Shown here: piece after piece, positions 7,967-14,795 of the stretch
Position numbering within the stretch: the first letter of the stretch is position 1
Layout of the letters: each line of letters starts with the position of its first letter
Source of the DNA: Spirosoma fluviale
GTDB taxonomy: Bacteria; Bacteroidota; Bacteroidia; Cytophagales; Spirosomataceae
Length of the DNA stretch: 34,977 nucleotides
Direction: 5' to 3'
NCBI GenBank assembly: GCA_945906795.1
Contig: CAMDRO010000023.1
Span: 1-34,977 of the forward strand
Translations under genes and position numbers: made by a program
The notes under the pieces: generated by a model
Told to the model about the DNA's origin: nothing
Seen by the model: only the letters and a program-made list of their open reading frames with translations
The model's database searches: none

Positions 7967-9664
7967 TTACAAATTCCGCTTCTTTTTTTCATTGATCGCA
8001 TAATCAACTGCCCGAGCGGTTAGTGCCATATAGGTGAGGGATGGATTCTGCGTAGACGTCGATGTCATGCAAGATCCATCGGTGACAAACACATTTTTAC
8101 AGTGATGCATCTGGTTAAATGCATTCAGCATGGATGTCTTAGGATCTTTTCCCATGCGCACACCCCCCATTTCATGATTCTCATTTCCCGGCATACGCTT
8201 GGTGTCTATCGGCTGAATATTGGTAAAACCGGCGGCTTGATACATTTCCGTAAATTGCTGATGAAAATCTTTCAACATCTTTTCATCATTATCATCATAA
8301 GCCACCGAAACTCTTAGTTGGGGTATCCCATATTTATCTTTCAATTGACCATCCAACCTCACCGTCGAATGCGCCTTGGGTATCGTTTCCCCCATCATGC
8401 CTACATTGACGTGCCAGTTGCCTAGTTTTTGCGCCAATAAAGAATTCTTCAATGATTCGCCCACAAGGTCTTTGGCATTTAACACGGTCCGAATGGCCGA
8501 AAGGTTACTCGCATATCCCCTCAAAAAATCAGTTTCTTGCTTATACACATTTCTAAAACGAGGAATATAACCAGAAGTCGGTCTTTTCCCCTCCGTTTTA
8601 TATCCCAAATCCCCATCGTATTCTGCGGTTATTCTACCCCGATAACTATGAAAAGCCATGTGTGTACCCAAAATTCCTGAATCATTTCCTAGCCCATTGG
8701 GGAAGCGAGAAGAGATCGAATTCAACAAAATTAAATTGGTCGCTAATGGCGAGGCATTCACAAAAATAATAGCGGCATAATACTCCTCCATTTCATGAGT
8801 CAAGGCATTCACCACGCGAACTCCTATTACCTTATTTTTCTTCTCGTCGTAAATGATTGAATGAGCGACCGAATGCGCTTTCAACGTTAAATTTCCTGTG
8901 TTATAGGCCGCAGGCAAAGTGGCAGAATTGCTGCTAAAATATCCGCCATAAGGACATCCGCGCTCACATAAAGTACGGTTTTGGCATTGACTTCGGCCCA
9001 CATCTCGATGGATTTTATCTGCCTGACTTAAATTCGCCGTTCGGGCAATGATCACATGTCGATCCGAATATTTATTTTTTAGTACTTGGCCAAAATGCTT
9101 CTCCACACAAGACAATTCATACGGCTTAATAAAATCGCCATCTGGCAAGGTTTCCAAACCATCTTTATTGCCCGAAATACCCACAAATTTTTCCACATAA
9201 CTATACCATGGCGCTATATCATTATAGCGAATGGGCCAGTCGACCGCATAGCCATCACGAGCCGGACCTGTAAAATCAAAATCACTCCAGCGCTGCGTAT
9301 GACGACCCCATAAAAGCGATCGGCCCCCTACATGATAAGCTCGAATCCAATCATAAGGTTTATCTTGAATATAGGCCTGTTCTTCGTCTTTAGCAAAAAA
9401 ATGTGATGTGGCTTCGTTGAAAATAAAGTTTTTACTCGCAATTCCATATTCCTTTTTTAGCTCTGTTGGCGCCTGTCCCCGATGTGGAAATTCCCATGGA
9501 TTAAGCGAAGTGGTCGGATAATCCGCTACATGTTTGACGTCTCTTCCGCGATCCAAAAGAAGTGTTTTCAAGCCTTTTTCGGTCAGCTCTTTGGCCGACC
9601 AGCCTCCGCTGATTCCAGAGCCAATCACTATTGCGTCAAACGTGTTTTTATCTTTTAGATTCAT
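7967..9664 (-). CDS. GMC-family FAD-dependent sugar/alcohol dehydrogenase
   Basis: A 565-residue protein. The N-terminal FAD motif is AIVIGSGISGGW (11-22) followed by LLLDRGRDV; GGRSLLWGR at 113-121 is a GMC signature; the catalytic His is in NENHEMGG near residue 500; and the C-terminal NPSLTYMALTARAVDYA closes the FAD site. A CQNRTLCERGCP stretch (C227, C233, C237) resembles the cysteine cluster that binds a 3Fe-4S centre in bacterial FAD-dependent sugar dehydrogenases. No signal peptide is visible at this start; such enzymes may be carried out by a Tat partner. ATG 9664 was used because it stands one base after the TIM-barrel gene's TAA and begins the family homology; the longer frame to 9757 only overlaps that gene. 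The neighbours point to glycoside 3-oxidation; substrate is inferred. Confidence 0.87.
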   Translation of the reverse strand: MNLKDKNTFDAIVIGSGISGGWSAKELTEKGLKTLLLDRGRDVKHVADYPTTSLNPWEFPHRGQAPTELKKEYGIASKNFIFNEATSHFFAKDEEQAYIQDKPYDWIRAYHVGGRSLLWGRHTQRWSDFDFTGPARDGYAVDWPIRYNDIAPWYSYVEKFVGISGNKDGLETLPDGDFIKPYELSCVEKHFGQVLKNKYSDRHVIIARTANLSQADKIHRDVGRSQCQNRTLCERGCPYGGYFSSNSATLPAAYNTGNLTLKAHSVAHSIIYDEKKNKVIGVRVVNALTHEMEEYYAAIIFVNASPLATNLILLNSISSRFPNGLGNDSGILGTHMAFHSYRGRITAEYDGDLGYKTEGKRPTSGYIPRFRNVYKQETDFLRGYASNLSAIRTVLNAKDLVGESLKNSLLAQKLGNWHVNVGMMGETIPKAHSTVRLDGQLKDKYGIPQLRVSVAYDDNDEKMLKDFHQQFTEMYQAAGFTNIQPIDTKRMPGNENHEMGGVRMGKDPKTSMLNAFNQMHHCKNVFVTDGSCMTSTSTQNPSLTYMALTARAVDYAINEKKKRNL

Positions 9665-9665
9665 T

Positions 9666-10562
9666 TTAAAGCCAATAAAAGGAAAAGTTTTTTGAAAAAT
9701 GGGGAATGGCAATTTCTGGTTCCGCGATCTCAGGATGCCAAAGTTTCTCCCACTCAAAACTATAATAACCTGAATATCCTCCGGATTTCAACGCATGAAG
9801 CGCTTCTTTCACGGGAGCATTTCCTTGTCCCAAAAGCGTGTATTTTTCACCCGCCTCAGATACAATCGCATCCTTTATGTGCGTATGTAAAATATATTTT
9901 TTCAATACTTGGTACACCTGCGCTGGGGGTTCTTTGGTAACCGACCACATATTAAAGAAGTCCCAAACTAAGCCCACATTTTTATGATTGGTTTCTTGCA
10001 TGATATGTAGGAGCATATCGCTTTTAATCACTTTTCCATGAGATTCCAAAAGCACTTTCACCCCACTGGATTGTGCATAATTTCCTAATTCTATTAATCC
10101 TTGAATGATCGCATTGACCGTTTCGTTTTCTGGTTGGTCTTTAGGGAGATCGTTTGGGAATACCCGGATAAAAGGGCAGGATAATTGGTTTGCGAGATCT
10201 ATAAACTTTTTTGCCTCATCTAAATTTGTTTGTCTCTTTTTGGGATCCAAAAAATGCATGTTGGCCGATGACCCCAAATTTACCATCTTCAAACCCACAT
10301 CTGCCACCTGTCTCCGCGTGCTTGCGAGATTAGACGGACTGAAAATAGGATTCGTTGGCAAATCTAAATTTCCCTTGATTCCCCTAATCTCAATCCCTGA
10401 ATAATGATTTTCGGAAGCATGTTGGATTACTTGTGAAAAATCCCACGCGGGGCAACCTAAGGTCGAGAAAGACAAGAGAGGTTTATTCGCCGCTTTAAAA
10501 TCCAAGGCAGATAGGCTCAAAAGTCCAGCACTTTGTTTTAAAAATTCCCTACGATTTTTCAT
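9666..10562 (-). CDS. Tat-type sugar phosphate isomerase/epimerase-like TIM-barrel protein
   Basis: A 298-residue protein of the xylose isomerase-like TIM-barrel superfamily (AP_endonuc_2). It begins NRREFLKQSAGLLSLSAL, a Tat-like signal, so it is probably exported folded. The four expected metal ligands are present: E173 (LLESHGK), D201 (VWDFFNMW), H228 (HTHIKD) and E270 (YSFEWE). The start at ATG 10562 puts the twin arginines at residues 4-5; a frame opening at 10607 adds 15 residues before them without support. The stop at 9666 is one base before the GMC start, so the two genes are translationally coupled. Members near GMC and Gfo/Idh/MocA genes in Bacteroidota act on 3-keto-sugars as isomerases or lyases; this role is inferred here. 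Confidence 0.87.
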   Translation of the reverse strand: MKNRREFLKQSAGLLSLSALDFKAANKPLLSFSTLGCPAWDFSQVIQHASENHYSGIEIRGIKGNLDLPTNPIFSPSNLASTRRQVADVGLKMVNLGSSANMHFLDPKKRQTNLDEAKKFIDLANQLSCPFIRVFPNDLPKDQPENETVNAIIQGLIELGNYAQSSGVKVLLESHGKVIKSDMLLHIMQETNHKNVGLVWDFFNMWSVTKEPPAQVYQVLKKYILHTHIKDAIVSEAGEKYTLLGQGNAPVKEALHALKSGGYSGYYSFEWEKLWHPEIAEPEIAIPHFSKNFSFYWL

Positions 10563-10596
10563 GCGTTTAAAAATATTATGGTTGGTATTTCTTTGT

Positions 10597-10628
10597 AAAA
10601 AGAACAAGAGCGATAAGCCCTTGTTCTT
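10597..10628 (-). terminator. Hairpin terminator/attenuator after the Gfo/Idh/MocA gene
   Basis: On the minus strand AAGAACAAG (10628-10620) pairs with CTTGTTCTT (10608-10600), and a T-run follows. It lies between the Gfo/Idh/MocA stop and the TIM-barrel start, so it either ends the first transcript or lowers expression of the TIM-GMC pair. Confidence 0.7.
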
Positions 10629-10666
10629 ATAGGTATCAAGATTTCATGTTGAAAAAGGAAGTTCGA

Positions 10667-12067
10667 TTACTTCAATAATTTCATTTTAATGGGATCCCAA
10701 TGAATGATTTTTTTAGAGAAATAACTTTCATTACAAGCCAAGGCAGGTGCAGCAGCTCTAAAACCAAACGTAGCATCTTCTACGACCGCTTTCCCTGTTC
10801 TAATCGCATCAAAGAAATTAGTAAAGTGATCTAAATGTTCGTTGTATCCGATGGGTGGTTTGAAAGTAACATCCTCTTTCAAGGGACGTTTTTTCTGCGA
10901 TTCGGTCCATTTAGCATCGTATTCCTTTTGCATTTCCTCTTGCATGCTTTTGGAGAATGTAAATACGGAATCATATCCACCAAAGCCTGGGGCTTCTGGC
11001 AAAATACTGTGCTTAATGGAGATGTTATTTCCTTTGACATCCATTACTCCTTCGGATCCGATAAACCGAGTAACTTCTTGGCCACCTGTTCCGCTGATAA
11101 AGTTTACTTGTAAGGTTAGTTGGAATGCTGGATGCTCAGCCGTATCGCCATATTGCATCGTTCCCGCCATCACATCAGGAAGGTTTCTGCCATCTTTCCA
11201 ATGACTAAATTGGCCTGTGCTCACAATCGTTTTAGGTCCTAAAGAGTTTGTTACAAAATGCGTTCCGCTCAATAAGTGAATAAATAAGTCGCCGGCAACA
11301 CCCGTTCCCACTTCTTTAAAAGCTCTCCACCAGAAGAATTTCTTGGCGTCAAATTCCATTTTACCGGTTGCCTCCACAAAGCGATCCCAGTCCGTCGACA
11401 TGGCACTGGCGTCTTTTGGAATGGTATATTCCCAAGCGCCGATGGAGCTTTGGCGGTCATATACGGCATTCACCATATTTAATTTGCCTATTTCTCCGGC
11501 GGCTAGTAATTCTTTTGCTTTGGCTAGGCCAAGGCTACTTACTCGCTGGGAGCCCACCTGCAATATTTTATTTGACTTTTTTTGTGCCTGAATGACTTTA
11601 TAACCTTCGTCTATTTTGTAGACCATGGGCTTTTCCACATAGACGTGTTTTCCTTTGGCCAAAGCATCCAAGGTAATTCGGCAATGCCAAACGTCGGTCG
11701 TCGCGATGATCACCGCGTCGATATCCGCACGGTCTAATAATTCCTTATAATTTCGGGTGGTGTAAAGGTCTTTGCCATATAATTCTTTGGCATTTTCAAT
11801 ACGGCCTGTGTATAGATCACAAATACCGGCTAGTTCAACCCCTGGAACTTTAAGGGCGGTCGCTAAATCGAAGTGTCCTTGAACCCCAAAACCAATGACC
11901 CCTAATCTAATTTTTTCGCCCACGGAAACGCGCTTTTCATACAGCATAATACGCTCCTCGGATTTTTGTTGGGCTGCTAAGGAAGACAATGGAAACGCAG
12001 CGCTTACTACGCCGATGGCTCCTATTTGTTGCAAAAACTTTTTGCGTGATGATTGATTTTCTTTCAT
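10667..12067 (-). CDS. Gfo/Idh/MocA-family oxidoreductase, exported
   Basis: A 466-residue NAD(P)-dependent sugar oxidoreductase. The N-terminus (SSRKKFLQQIGAIGVVSAAF) is a Tat-like signal with RK in place of RR, common in Bacteroidota. The Rossmann domain starts at GVIGFGVQGH (56-65), and the family's catalytic EKP is at 145-147 (VYVEKPM). The C-terminal alpha/beta domain contains an AGDLFIHLLSGTHF region, a metal- or substrate-site stretch typical of the long Bacteroidota subfamily. ATG 12067 was chosen over 12088 because the signal peptide begins there. Exported members oxidise or reduce the C3 hydroxyl of sugars with a tightly bound cofactor. It stands upstream of the TIM-barrel/GMC pair on the same strand but is separated from it by a hairpin. 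Confidence 0.88.
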   Translation of the reverse strand: MKENQSSRKKFLQQIGAIGVVSAAFPLSSLAAQQKSEERIMLYEKRVSVGEKIRLGVIGFGVQGHFDLATALKVPGVELAGICDLYTGRIENAKELYGKDLYTTRNYKELLDRADIDAVIIATTDVWHCRITLDALAKGKHVYVEKPMVYKIDEGYKVIQAQKKSNKILQVGSQRVSSLGLAKAKELLAAGEIGKLNMVNAVYDRQSSIGAWEYTIPKDASAMSTDWDRFVEATGKMEFDAKKFFWWRAFKEVGTGVAGDLFIHLLSGTHFVTNSLGPKTIVSTGQFSHWKDGRNLPDVMAGTMQYGDTAEHPAFQLTLQVNFISGTGGQEVTRFIGSEGVMDVKGNNISIKHSILPEAPGFGGYDSVFTFSKSMQEEMQKEYDAKWTESQKKRPLKEDVTFKPPIGYNEHLDHFTNFFDAIRTGKAVVEDATFGFRAAAPALACNESYFSKKIIHWDPIKMKLLK

Positions 12068-12271
12068 AAGTTTAGATTTGTAGGCCAATTTAATATAAAA
12101 TTTCTAGAGTAAATTCATTTAAGTTTATAAAGGTGTAAGTATGCCTACAGATAAACTCAGATGATCGCTCTCTTTTCAACAGAAAATCAACGCTATTTCT
12201 TAAAAAAGAGGCAGTAATTTCTCACGTATTTTTCATTAAAATAAGATCCTAAATACAAGGAAAATAAATTC

Positions 12272-12289
12272 AAAATTGTTAACAATTTT
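12272..12289. promoter_or_regulatory. Perfect 18-bp palindrome AAAATTGTT-AACAATTTT
   Basis: Lies in the 285-bp spacer between the divergent Gfo/Idh/MocA gene (start 12067) and the small acidic gene (start 12353), about 64 bp before the latter. Candidate operator, or simply AT-rich symmetry. The regulator is not known. Confidence 0.4.
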
Positions 12290-12352
12290 TTAATATTATC
12301 GCATAAATTAGGTTAAAAATCTAAGCTATATTTATTGTAAAAAATAACAACC

Positions 12353-12604
12353 ATGCTATCAATCAACGCTTTAACTGAAGCCCAAAAAAACGTGATCAAA
12401 AATGAATATCGCGTTCATTTAAACTCGTCAAAATCTATTTTTGACGTGGACTATATCGTCGATGAAATTTTCGATACTTGTGTCATGAATCATTCCATTT
12501 TTGATTTGTCTCAAGATAATGAAGCTGGCGATTTAGCTACGAGCTATTATCAATTGGTCTACGATTTTTTAGAAGAGTTATCTGAATTAGAAGAGGTAGC
12601 CTAA
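12353..12604 (+). CDS. Small acidic protein of unknown function
   Basis: An 83-residue protein, not recognised. It has no signal peptide or membrane segment. It is acidic and probably alpha-helical: a basic-leaning N-terminus (LTEAQKNVIKNEYRVHL), then DVDYIVDEIFDTCVMNHSIFDL, and an acidic C-terminal helix (YDFLEELSELEEV). The ATG follows an AT-rich leader with an AACAACC stretch rather than a Shine-Dalgarno sequence, as is usual in Bacteroidota. Codon composition is like that of its neighbours and the frame is free of stops. It could be a regulator partner or adaptor, but nothing in the sequence says which. Confidence 0.6.
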   Translation: MLSINALTEAQKNVIKNEYRVHLNSSKSIFDVDYIVDEIFDTCVMNHSIFDLSQDNEAGDLATSYYQLVYDFLEELSELEEVA

Positions 12605-13039
12605 AAACCCTCTTTCCCCAAGCATTCCTCGCGGTAATTTTATACAATTAAATGACCTTAGAAGCACCATTCTAATGGTTATGATTTATTCTTTACGCGT
12701 TTCATTTTAAAATTCAGTCATATCCTGAGCAATTTGGGTGATGTGTCAACTATTTATAGGATGCTCAGTGGCGGGTATTCTGTATATCAAATTTCGCTTT
12801 TCCATATATTCACCTAATAGCGTGTATTTTTAGGTAATTTTCATTTCTATCTGTCGATTTGCAAATAGGCATGTTGTTCCACCTATTTTGTAAATTACCC
12901 TCACTTTATTACGTTATTATTTAAAAATTACCCTCACTTTGTGACATCCTTGTTTGGAAATTAATTCAAGAGCTTGAAAATGAGTTCTTAAAGAAATGGC
13001 ACAGCCTCTTTTCAATTTTAATCATTTAAATAGGAAATT
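12605..13039. other. Gene-free region with a phased direct repeat
   Basis: No convincing gene was found in these 435 bp on either strand. The only structure seen is the 16-bp direct repeat at 12892-12940 before the VOC gene. Confidence 0.6.
12892..12940. repeat. Two direct copies of AAATTACCCTCACTTT, 33 bp apart
   Basis: Exact 16-bp copies at 12892-12907 and 12925-12940. The 33-bp period is about three helical turns, so both would face the same side of DNA. They stand 100-150 bp upstream of the VOC gene at 13040. This is compatible with paired activator or repressor sites. Confidence 0.55.
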
Positions 13040-13453
13040 ATGAAAATAGACTTTATCCATAAAATTCAACACATCGGAATTCCTGCACATGATTTGGAAG
13101 TATCCATCCCATTTTATGAGCGCCTTGGATTTGAAAATGTGATGGAGTCACCTTTTGAATTTGACGGAGGATATGGCAATGCCGTGATGATGAAAAATCA
13201 TGAGGTGATTGTCGAATTATACCAAATGCCCGACAAGCAATTAGCCGAAATAAAGCAAAGAAAAAATGGACGTATCGACCACTTTGCCATTGACGTTTCT
13301 GATATAGATTTAGCTTTTGACGCCTTGAAAAAAGCGGGCTTTGAAATTTTAGAATCCACGCCTACCTTCTTGCCATTTTGGAAAAATGGAACTCGGTTTT
13401 TTAATGTCAAAGGTCCTTCGGGAGAAACCATTGAATTCAATCAAATTCTGTGA
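13040..13453 (+). CDS. VOC-superfamily protein (glyoxalase/bleomycin-resistance/dioxygenase fold)
   Basis: A 137-residue protein with the two beta-alpha-beta-beta-beta modules of the vicinal oxygen chelate fold. The expected four metal ligands are visible: H11 (KIQHIGIPA), E59 (VIVELYQ), H81 (RIDHFAIDV) and E132 (GETIEFNQ). The H-E-H-E pattern is that of glyoxalase I and lactoylglutathione lyase-like or methylmalonyl-CoA epimerase-like proteins. The length is normal for a single-chain VOC domain. ATG 13040 follows a purine-rich AGGAAATT, one of the few Shine-Dalgarno-like sequences here. The substrate is unknown. It converges with the DUF2911 gene, with a hairpin terminator between. Confidence 0.82.
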   Translation: MKIDFIHKIQHIGIPAHDLEVSIPFYERLGFENVMESPFEFDGGYGNAVMMKNHEVIVELYQMPDKQLAEIKQRKNGRIDHFAIDVSDIDLAFDALKKAGFEILESTPTFLPFWKNGTRFFNVKGPSGETIEFNQIL

Positions 13454-13484
13454 TAAAAGCTTTGTTTATATACATGGTCAAAAA

Positions 13485-13515
13485 AATGCATGCCTAGAAA
13501 TACGAAGCATGCATT
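13485..13515 (-). terminator. Terminator of the DUF2911 gene
   Basis: AATGCATGC (13485-13493) and GCATGCATT (13507-13515) form a perfect 9-bp stem. On the minus strand the stem is followed by six T, so it ends the DUF2911 transcript. It may also stop the opposing VOC transcript. Confidence 0.7.
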
Positions 13516-13537
13516 CTTAATTTGGGAATATTAAAAT

Positions 13538-14059
13538 TTATTTGGCTGGAATCAGCAACTCAACATTTTCCCAGGCAAAAGAAATGCCTTTCGCATCCAC
13601 TTTATATTCCAAAGCCTCCTTAAAATCTGATTTTTTAGGCTTCGCTTTAATGGTGAACACATCTTTTTCAGCATTGCGAGTAGTCTCGCCTCCGCGCTTA
13701 ATGCCCCACTGGCCTACCTCGGAATTGATAATTACTTGCCACTCGCCTTCGCTAGGAATCATGTAAATGGAGTATTTGCCTTTTGGTAAATTATTTCCAC
13801 CAACAGAAATATCAGCATCTGTTTCGATGGTTGTTGCCGTGTTAGCACCTGCGCGCCAAACTTTGTCCATGGGAACTAATTCGCCCCAAATTTTTCTTCC
13901 TTTTACTGAAGGGCTGCTGTATACAAGGGTAGCATTTGCTTTGCCTATTACACCTGTAACAGTCATTTTGGGACTTGCGGGCGCTTGGCCTTGAGCGAAA
14001 GATAATTGAGCGGTCATCACCAACAGACCTGCCATGAGTAAGGATTTGATTGATTTCAT
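13538..14059 (-). CDS. DUF2911 secreted protein
   Basis: A 173-residue exported protein with a clear signal peptide (MKSIKSLLMAGLLVMTAQLSFAQ). The mature part is a DUF2911 domain: ATLVYSSPSVKGRKIWGEL, MDKVWRAGANTATTIET, GKYSIYMIPSEGEWQVI, then FTIKAKPKKSDFKEALEYKV. The family is common and often multicopy in Bacteroidota; its function is unknown, and it is predicted to be a periplasmic beta-rich protein. The length is that of a single domain without the C-terminal TPR part seen in larger members. A TAnnTTTG -7 element 51 bp upstream fits its promoter. Confidence 0.85.
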   Translation of the reverse strand: MKSIKSLLMAGLLVMTAQLSFAQGQAPASPKMTVTGVIGKANATLVYSSPSVKGRKIWGELVPMDKVWRAGANTATTIETDADISVGGNNLPKGKYSIYMIPSEGEWQVIINSEVGQWGIKRGGETTRNAEKDVFTIKAKPKKSDFKEALEYKVDAKGISFAWENVELLIPAK

Positions 14060-14109
14060 TGTTAATTTAAGTTTAGGTATAAATGAGTTTTTAAAAATGC
14101 AATGTGGGC

Positions 14110-14117
14110 CAAATGTA
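14110..14117 (-). promoter_or_regulatory. -7 element TACATTTG for the DUF2911 gene
   Basis: An exact match to the Bacteroidota TAnnTTTG -7 consensus, with a TTG about 23 bp further upstream as a possible -33 element. It predicts a leader of roughly 45 nt before the ATG at 14059. Confidence 0.5.
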
Positions 14118-14249
14118 AAGAATTATTATTTGTTCCGTTTCAATTTATTTTTCTTTTTTCTATTCGCCGATTCAAATAACATAGGCATTAAGGCCACAAA
14201 GGTTACAGATCATGCCATATAATGTATCATTAAAATACAATAAAAAGAT

Positions 14250-14257
14250 TATATTTG
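14250..14257 (+). promoter_or_regulatory. -7 element TATATTTG for the 14289 gene
   Basis: An exact TAnnTTTG match 31 bp before ATG 14289. No clear -33 TTTG is seen at the usual distance. Confidence 0.45.
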
Positions 14258-14288
14258 AAAAATTAAATCTTTTAACGTTCAAAATAAT

Positions 14289-14675
14289 ATGAAAAAAATA
14301 TCAGTCATCCTCGTTTTGATTTTATGTATCACTCAATTTTCTGCATATTCTCAAACCCCAAATACTGATTTCTTTGCCGGAAAATGGGCCATCACGTTTA
14401 TTGGCACTCCTAATGGCGATGCCTTGTTGCATACGAATTTAGTGCGCAAAGATGGAGGCCTTTTTGGTGAACTTTTCGACCCAAAAGGAGCCAATGATAA
14501 AATTCCTATAACCAACATAGAAGAGTCAAAAGACAAGATTGAAATCTTTTTTACAGCGAGTGGCTATGATGTAAATGTCACTTTAGAAAAAACAGATCAA
14601 GATACTTTGAAGGGAAAATTAATGAACATGTTTGACGCAAAGGCCACTCGAATAAAAGAAGATCCGAAGCAATAG
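14289..14675 (+). CDS. Small secreted protein of unknown function
   Basis: A 128-residue protein with a typical signal peptide (MKKISVILVLILCITQFSAYSQ). The mature part looks like an all-beta domain with regular strands: GKWAITFIGTPNGDALLHTN, KDGGLFGELFD, KIPITNIEES, DKIEIFFTASGYDVNVTLEK, DTLKGKLMNMFDAKATR. This resembles lipocalin-like or calycin-type secreted domains that occur beside glycoside hydrolases in Bacteroidota, but no family could be assigned. It is 120 bp upstream of the GH3 gene on the same strand, so a joint transcript is possible. A good -7 element stands upstream. Confidence 0.7.
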   Translation: MKKISVILVLILCITQFSAYSQTPNTDFFAGKWAITFIGTPNGDALLHTNLVRKDGGLFGELFDPKGANDKIPITNIEESKDKIEIFFTASGYDVNVTLEKTDQDTLKGKLMNMFDAKATRIKEDPKQ

Positions 14676-14795
14676 GATATAGTATCTGGCTTTAAATAGT
14701 TTAATCTTTTCATTTTGATTAAAATTGATCGAAAAATATATTCCAAAACCATTAGAATTCTACGTCTTTTTCCTTTGTATAGAAACGAAACCTTT

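Noticed and set aside
14770-14777. TTCCTTTG before the GH3 gene as a -7 element
   Set aside because: It misses the required TA of TAnnTTTG and has no -33 partner.
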